NCBI GenBank assembly: GCA_964629825.1
Contig: CAZVUW010000060.1
Coordinates: forward strand, 1 to 19,981
Direction: 5' to 3'
Source: CAZVUW01 sp964629825
GTDB lineage: Bacteria; Actinomycetota; Nitriliruptoria; Euzebyales; Egibacteraceae
DNA length: 19,981 nt
The stretch's first letter is position 1. Each line of letters begins with the position of its first letter. Below are positions 15,887 through 19,981 of the stretch, in pieces. Position numbers and translations under genes: made by a program. Below the pieces are notes generated by a model. That model did not search any database and was not told the DNA's origin. It saw only the letters and a list, made by a program, of their open reading frames with translations.

Positions 15887-15930
15887 CAGGCGCTGCCCCC
15901 GCGCAGCTGGGCGGCGCATCGGAGCCCCAG

Positions 15931-17562
15931 ATGGCGAGAGGTCACGTCCCCTCCCAGGCACGCTCCTCGACCCGCCAGAGGACCGAGGACCGGCGACCCG
16001 TCCGCTTGAAGCCGCATATCCCCCTCTCGAGCCGGGCGTCGTCCGCGCTCCAGCACGACCGGAGCGCCGGCGCGGGTCTGACCGCCGGCGACGTGATGTC
16101 TCTGCAGCGCACCGCGGGCAACCGGGCCGTGACCGGGGTGCTGCAGCGCAACGGCCACGGGGCGGCCAACGCACAAGTCCCGGGGCTGGATCCTGCCGCC
16201 GCCGCTGTCCGCCAGAGCCTCGACCAGATCTGCGCCGCCGGCGAGAAGGTGGCGTGGGACCTGTACCGGGCGGTTCTGGAGATCCAGGCCGCCATCGCCA
16301 ACGAGCGCTACCAGAGGATGTCCACGGACTCAGACATCCAAGGGGTCGTGCTGGCCGCCCAGAACGCGCGCGCCCAAGCCGAGCAGACGTTTGCGCGGCT
16401 GCGTGCCGAAGGTGATCAGCACCTGCGGGCCGCCCAGGCCGAGGCGGCGAAGGACGCCCCCGACCAGGCCGCGCTCAGCAGGCACATCTCGGATCTCTAC
16501 AACGCGGCCGACTCCGCGGCGCAGGCGATGAAGCAGGTGTCCGAGAGCGCCTGGAAGACGGCGCTCAGGGCCGAGGAGCAGGGGCGGCTGGTCGCCGCAC
16601 GCTACGCCTTCCGGGCTGCTGATCAGGCGGAGGGCGTGCTCGACCTGCCGCGTCCGGTCGTCCGGATCACCAGGGCCAACCAGCAGATGGACGCCAGGAC
16701 GGCCATCTACAACGTCGGCATCGACACCGCAGCCAACACCCTGGGCGGCGGCACCTACGGGAACATCATCACGGGTGTGACGCTGGACGCGACCTCCGGG
16801 TCGACCATGGCGAACGTCGGCATGGCCTCCAGCGCGGTCCTTGGTCCCCTCGCCGTGCTCTGCGGGTCGATCAACCTCGCGGTGGACGTCGCCGCGGTCA
16901 TCAAGACCACCAAGCGGGTCGAGGAGCTGGAGCGGCTGCGCCCGCTGCTCGCCGACCCCAACGCGCGCGCCGTCGCGTCGTACGCGATCGAGCAGAAGGA
17001 GAAGAAGCAGCAGCACCGGGTGGTGTCGGGCTCGGTGGCCGTGGCAGGTGTGGCCGCAGGCATCGCCGCCACCGTCACGATCGGCGTGGCGACCTTCGGA
17101 GTGGGCGCCCTGGTGATCGGCGTCTTCGCCGCATCGGCCGGTTTCGGACTCCTGGCCTACCGGATCTACCGCAAGAGCGATCGCGCGCGGAAGGGCAAGC
17201 TGAAGGAGTTCGCCAAGGAGCTGGTGAAGACCGCCGCCGACGCGAACGCGGACCCCGCCGATCGCGACCACGCGCGCGCTGTCATCAGGAACCTCCGCGT
17301 CGCCCCCGCCAACGACGACTTCTCGCAGACCAACGTGCGCGCCCTCAGGGACGCCCTGTTCCGCACGGCGATGTCGGAGCGCGACATGATGGCCACGGCG
17401 CTGCTGCACCTGCTCGTGAACGGACGCCGCTCCGAGCGTCGCGACGCCACGCTTCTGCTGAGCGCCCTGAAGCTGGACCCGGATGAGCTCAGCCGGCTGG
17501 CCACCAACGGGCAGTCCGGCGAGGCGCACGGGCGCATCGCGGGCAAGCTGGCGAGCTGGTAG
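15931..17562 (+). CDS. LQRxAGNRAV-motif protein with two hydrophobic segments; candidate contractile-injection-system cargo
   Basis: A 543-residue protein of unknown function. Residues 1-50 are basic and disordered-looking. SLQRTAGNRAV at 57-67, extended by TGVLQR, is the short motif that in many bacterial proteins precedes DUF4157 and toxin domains linked to extracellular contractile injection systems; no DUF4157 HExxH motif is present here. Residues about 88-250 are predicted long alanine-rich helices (QSLDQICAAGEKVAWDLYRA and following). Two hydrophobic segments lie at about 292-324 (VGMASSAVLGPLAVLCGSIN) and 363-410 (VVSGSVAVAGVAAGIAAT onward), separated by a charged stretch with EQKEKKQQHR. 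The C-terminus (410-543) is helical and charged. A pore-forming or membrane-inserting role is inference. The ATG at 15931 has GGAG six bases upstream and lies downstream of a good promoter; an upstream ATG at 15799 would precede that promoter. It is transcribed divergently from the ABC operon. Confidence 0.78.
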   Translation: MARGHVPSQARSSTRQRTEDRRPVRLKPHIPLSSRASSALQHDRSAGAGLTAGDVMSLQRTAGNRAVTGVLQRNGHGAANAQVPGLDPAAAAVRQSLDQICAAGEKVAWDLYRAVLEIQAAIANERYQRMSTDSDIQGVVLAAQNARAQAEQTFARLRAEGDQHLRAAQAEAAKDAPDQAALSRHISDLYNAADSAAQAMKQVSESAWKTALRAEEQGRLVAARYAFRAADQAEGVLDLPRPVVRITRANQQMDARTAIYNVGIDTAANTLGGGTYGNIITGVTLDATSGSTMANVGMASSAVLGPLAVLCGSINLAVDVAAVIKTTKRVEELERLRPLLADPNARAVASYAIEQKEKKQQHRVVSGSVAVAGVAAGIAATVTIGVATFGVGALVIGVFAASAGFGLLAYRIYRKSDRARKGKLKEFAKELVKTAADANADPADRDHARAVIRNLRVAPANDDFSQTNVRALRDALFRTAMSERDMMATALLHLLVNGRRSERRDATLLLSALKLDPDELSRLATNGQSGEAHGRIAGKLASW

Positions 17563-17634
17563 CCGTCCGGCCGCCGTTCCGCGCCGCCGTCAAAGGCCGC
17601 GCTCGGCCCGCCCACCGCCCCGGCTGATGGCGCC

Positions 17635-18099
17635 CTACAGGCTCGGGAACAGCCCCCGGCCGTAGGACAGGAACGGCCACGGGATGGCGGCCAGCACCAG
17701 TAGCGCCGCGATGCCGAACCACAGCGCGGCGGTGCGGTGGCGATCACGCGCCTCCTCGGGCCGCCGCGACCGGCTGGCGCCGATGTGGGTCAGGACGAGG
17801 GCGATGAGCATGACCGGCCCGTGCTCGAGCGTCCAGAACTGGAGCACCCGATCCCCCAGCGCCGCCCCGAGGTCCGAGAAGCCCTCGCGCGTGTGCGGGC
17901 TGAGGAAGACGTACAGCACCAGCCCGAGCAGCATCTGCAGGTCCATGAGCCCCGCGAGCGCCTTGCCCGTGGTCTCATCGGCGGAGGTCCACTCACGCCC
18001 ACCGAGCCAGCCCCGCAGCGCCCGCCCGATGGCCAGCGCCAGCGCGATCAGCACCAGCCAGCGGTTGATCGAGTGCGCGGCCAGGAACGCCCGATACAT
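17635..18099 (-). CDS. Four-helix membrane protein with conserved histidines (cytochrome b-like, function unknown)
   Basis: A 154-residue integral membrane protein with four hydrophobic helices: about 12-30 (RWLVLIALALAIGRALRG), 48-67 (LAGLMDLQMLLGLVLYVFLS), 92-108 (EHGPVMLIALVLTHIG) and 124-142 (AALWFGIAALLVLAAIPWPF). H9 at the start of helix 1 (AAHSINRW), H93 and H105 in helix 3 and H121 before helix 4 (RHRTA) could ligate heme or a metal. From memory, similar short proteins in other phyla (xxHSxxRW ... EHxxMMLIALxLxHxG ... HRTA ... AIPWPF) are annotated loosely as cytochrome b; I treat that as unproven. Start ATG 18099 has GGAAGG about 10 bases upstream. Its 3' end converges on the LQRxAGNRAV gene with a 72-base gap holding no clean hairpin. 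Confidence 0.8.
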   Translation of the reverse strand: MYRAFLAAHSINRWLVLIALALAIGRALRGWLGGREWTSADETTGKALAGLMDLQMLLGLVLYVFLSPHTREGFSDLGAALGDRVLQFWTLEHGPVMLIALVLTHIGASRSRRPEEARDRHRTAALWFGIAALLVLAAIPWPFLSYGRGLFPSL

Positions 18100-18240
18100 G
18101 TCTCACGCGCCTTCCAGCTTCAGGGGCCACGCCCGAAGGCGCGCCACAGACCCATCCGGACAAGCGATGGCAGGTTCTTCCTCATTATGGCGGCAGACCT
18201 ACCGCCCTTTTACCGGATAGATCGCGGTGGGAGGGCTAAC

Positions 18241-18273
18241 GCCGAGGGGCGCCCGCTCGGAGCGCCCCTCGGC
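18241..18273 (-). terminator. Hairpin terminator after nrdJ
   Basis: A perfect 12-bp stem, GCCGAGGGGCGC (18241-18252) with its complement at 18262-18273 and a 9-base loop. It begins 18 bases past the nrdJ stop codon. The gap between it and the membrane-protein start (18100-18240) has a CATAAT hexamer on the minus strand at 18184-18189 as a possible -10, but no matching -35. Confidence 0.72.
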
Positions 18274-18290
18274 TGATCAGATCACGGCCC

Positions 18291-19981
18291 TCAGCTGCAG
18301 CCGCTCGTCGTGCCGCAGGAGGGGCAGACGTGGCAGGAGCCGGCGCGCTGCATCTGGATGCCGCAGGTGAAGCACATCGGGGCGTCGCCGTAGACGTCGT
18401 CGACCGAGGCGGGGCGGTCGACGGGGAGGACGATCTGGCCCTCGACGTCGGCGACGGGCTCGACGGGGCTGGCCTCGGCGGGCGGGGTGTCCGCTGAGTA
18501 GCCGCCCTCGAGGGCCGCGTTGCGCTCCTCCATCGTGTAGATGCCGAGCTGGTGCCGGCGCTCGATCGGCAGGTACTCGATCGCCAGGCGACGGAACAGG
18601 TAGTCCACGATCGAGCTCGCGAACTTGACCTCTGGGTCGTCGGTCATGCCGGCCGGGTCGAAGCGCATGTTGATGAACTTCGACACGTAGGCCTCGAGCG
18701 GCACGCCGTACTGCAGGCCCAGCGACACGCTGATCGCGAAGGCGTCCATCACGCCCGACAGGGTCGAGCCCTGCTTGCCGAGCTTGACGAAGATCTCGCC
18801 CAGGCCGTCGCCGGGGTACTCCCCCGCGGTCAGGTAGCCCTCGGCGTCGCCGACCTGGAAGGAGATGGTCTGGGACGGCCGCTGCTTGGGCAGCCGGCGG
18901 CGCACCATGCCGGCCTGCTCGGTCGTCGCAGCGGGCTCGGCCGCCTTCTTCTTCTTGTCGATCGACAGCGGCTGGGCGACCTTGCAGTTGTCGCGGTAGA
19001 TCGCGATCGCCTTGAGGCCCAGGCGCCAGCCCTCCATGTAGAGGCGCTCGACGTCCTCGACCGTGGCGGACTCGGGCAGGTTGACCGTCTTGGAGATGGC
19101 CCCGGAGATGAACGGCTGCACCGCGGCCATCATCTTGACGTGGCCCATCGGGGCGATGCTGCGCTCGCCCATCGCGCAGTCGAAGACCGGCAGGTGCTCG
19201 GAGCGGAAGGCGGGAGCGCCCTCGATGGTCGAGTGCTCGTCGATGTAGGCGACGATCGCCTCGATCTGCTCGGGCTGGTAGCCCAGCTTGGCCAGCGCCA
19301 CGGGGACGGTCCGGTTGACGATCCGCATGGAGCCGCCGCCGACCAGCTTCTTCATCTTCACGAGGCCGAGGTCGGGCTCGATGCCGGTCGTGTCGCAGTC
19401 CATCATGAGGCCGATGGTCCCGGTCGGCGCCAGCACCGTCGCCTGGGCGTTGCGGATGCCGACCTTCTCACCGAGGTCGAGGGCATCCGTCCACGACTCG
19501 CGCGCCGCGGTCAGGACGTTGTCCGGCGCCAGCACCGAGTCGATGTCCTCGACGGCCGCCCGGTGCTTGGCGATGACGCGCAGCATCCCGTCGCGGTCGT
19601 CGGCGAAGCCGTCGAAGGGCCCCATGACCTTGGCCAGCTCCGCCGAGGTGCGGTAGGCGTGCCCGGTCATCAGCGCGGTGATGGCGGCGGCCCAGGCGCG
19701 ACCCTCGTCCGAGTCGTAGGCCAGGCCCTGGCTCATCAGCAGGCCACCGAGGTTGGCGTAGCCCAGGCCGAGCTGGCGATAGGCCCTGGCGTTGGCCGCG
19801 ATGCGCTCGGTCGGGTAGGACGAGTTGCCGACGATGATCTCCTGCGCGGTGAACACGATCTCGACCGCGCGGCGGAAGCTCTCGACGTCGAACACGCCGT
19901 TGGACTCGAACTTGCGCAGGTTCAGCGACGCCAGGTTGCAGGCCGAGTTGTCGAGGTGCATGTACTCCGAGCACGGGTTGG
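18291..19981 (-). CDS. nrdJ: Vitamin B12-dependent (class II) ribonucleotide reductase, C-terminal part (5' end outside window)
   Basis: A cytoplasmic enzyme making deoxyribonucleotides with an adenosylcobalamin-generated thiyl radical, so oxygen-independent. About 562 residues are visible; the frame is open to the window edge. The edge itself holds NPCSEY (19962-19979), the active-site Asn, radical Cys and Glu, followed by MHLDNSACNLASLNL. Further on come LAPTGTIGLMMDCDTTGIEPD, the glycine-rich loop typical of class II enzymes, and the TSCPD-type domain at about 18590-18860 (GYLTAGEYPGDGLGEIFVKL). The C-terminus (18291-18375) is the cysteine-rich tail CFTCG ... GSCHVCPSCGTTSGCS that re-reduces the active-site cysteines and may bind zinc. 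No intein is seen in the visible part. The ATG at 19961 is an internal methionine, not the start. A cobalamin riboswitch, if any, would be upstream, outside the window. Confidence 0.97.
   Translation of the reverse strand, partial: NPCSEYMHLDNSACNLASLNLRKFESNGVFDVESFRRAVEIVFTAQEIIVGNSSYPTERIAANARAYRQLGLGYANLGGLLMSQGLAYDSDEGRAWAAAITALMTGHAYRTSAELAKVMGPFDGFADDRDGMLRVIAKHRAAVEDIDSVLAPDNVLTAARESWTDALDLGEKVGIRNAQATVLAPTGTIGLMMDCDTTGIEPDLGLVKMKKLVGGGSMRIVNRTVPVALAKLGYQPEQIEAIVAYIDEHSTIEGAPAFRSEHLPVFDCAMGERSIAPMGHVKMMAAVQPFISGAISKTVNLPESATVEDVERLYMEGWRLGLKAIAIYRDNCKVAQPLSIDKKKKAAEPAATTEQAGMVRRRLPKQRPSQTISFQVGDAEGYLTAGEYPGDGLGEIFVKLGKQGSTLSGVMDAFAISVSLGLQYGVPLEAYVSKFINMRFDPAGMTDDPEVKFASSIVDYLFRRLAIEYLPIERRHQLGIYTMEERNAALEGGYSADTPPAEASPVEPVADVEGQIVLPVDRPASVDDVYGDAPMCFTCGIQMQRAGSCHVCPSCGTTSGCS

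Noticed and set aside
15799..15930. Upstream ATG extension of the LQRxAGNRAV protein
   Set aside because: The extension is low-complexity Pro/Ala/Arg, lacks a ribosome site and lies upstream of the TCGACA-N17-TAGGTT promoter.
16330..17529. 399-codon open frame on the minus strand opposite the LQRxAGNRAV protein
   Set aside because: His/Arg/Gly/Val-rich shadow with no recognisable motif; the plus-strand frame has a promoter, ribosome site, a known motif and ordered hydrophobic segments.
18100..18240. Possible structured RNA or cobalamin riboswitch near nrdJ
   Set aside because: It lies downstream of nrdJ, not upstream, and shows no B12-box-like sequence; only a weak 5-bp hairpin (GGCGG/CCGCC) was seen.

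Overview
The window is GC-rich (roughly 70% by eye), has dense convergent and divergent gene pairs, uses GTG starts often, and carries AGGAGG-type ribosome sites. This fits a high-GC actinobacterium. The cell-wall-binding (CWB2) repeats, the RskA-type anti-sigma factor, class II ribonucleotide reductase and several leaderless-looking promoters point towards a deep-branching lineage (Nitriliruptoria/Euzebya-like or Thermoleophilia-like). That placement is inference from gene content, not from a marker gene.

Layout. (1) 2-1578, +: the end of a DrrA-like ABC ATPase and its overlapping DrrB-like permease, closed by a perfect 14-bp hairpin at 1593-1624. (2) 1641-4670, -: a very large secreted protein combining CWB2 wall-anchoring repeats, an Ig-like domain, a PA domain and an M28 zinc aminopeptidase. 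(3) 4867-7026, +: a cation/proton antiporter with a tandem universal-stress-protein-like tail. (4) 7031-8939: an 82-aa stand-alone helix-turn-helix protein (-) and a PLP-dependent group II decarboxylase (+), divergent across an intergenic region filled by a 68-bp tandem repeat, each unit carrying a perfect 8-bp dyad. (5) 8936-11012, +: an ECF sigma factor, its RskA-like anti-sigma factor and a COG4315-type lipoprotein; a shared promoter-like motif precedes the sigma gene and the lipoprotein gene. (6) 11083-11120: a perfect 38-bp palindrome. (7) 11168-12100, -: a class I methyltransferase with a coiled-coil tail. (8) 12171-15712, -: a four-gene operon of two ATPase/permease ABC pairs, every junction overlapping. 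(9) 15850-17562, +: a promoter and a 543-aa protein with an LQRxAGNRAV N-terminal motif and two hydrophobic segments, resembling candidate cargo of extracellular contractile injection systems. (10) 17635-18099, -: a four-helix membrane protein with conserved histidines. (11) 18291-19981, -: the C-terminal part of B12-dependent ribonucleotide reductase NrdJ, running off the window.

How the parts may work together. Most genes are ordinary housekeeping or envelope functions. The three regulatory constructions stand out: the amplified operator array between the small HTH gene and the decarboxylase (4), the two-site ECF promoter motif linking sigma/anti-sigma to the lipoprotein (5), and the dyad centred on the -10 of the LQRxAGNRAV protein (9). 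These, with that protein itself, are the best candidates for undescribed biology here. No tRNA, rRNA, CRISPR array, integrase or complete insertion sequence was seen. No gene-free stretch exceeds 300 bases: the longest are about 260 bases at 7280-7541 (repeat array) and 10904-11167 (terminator plus palindrome).
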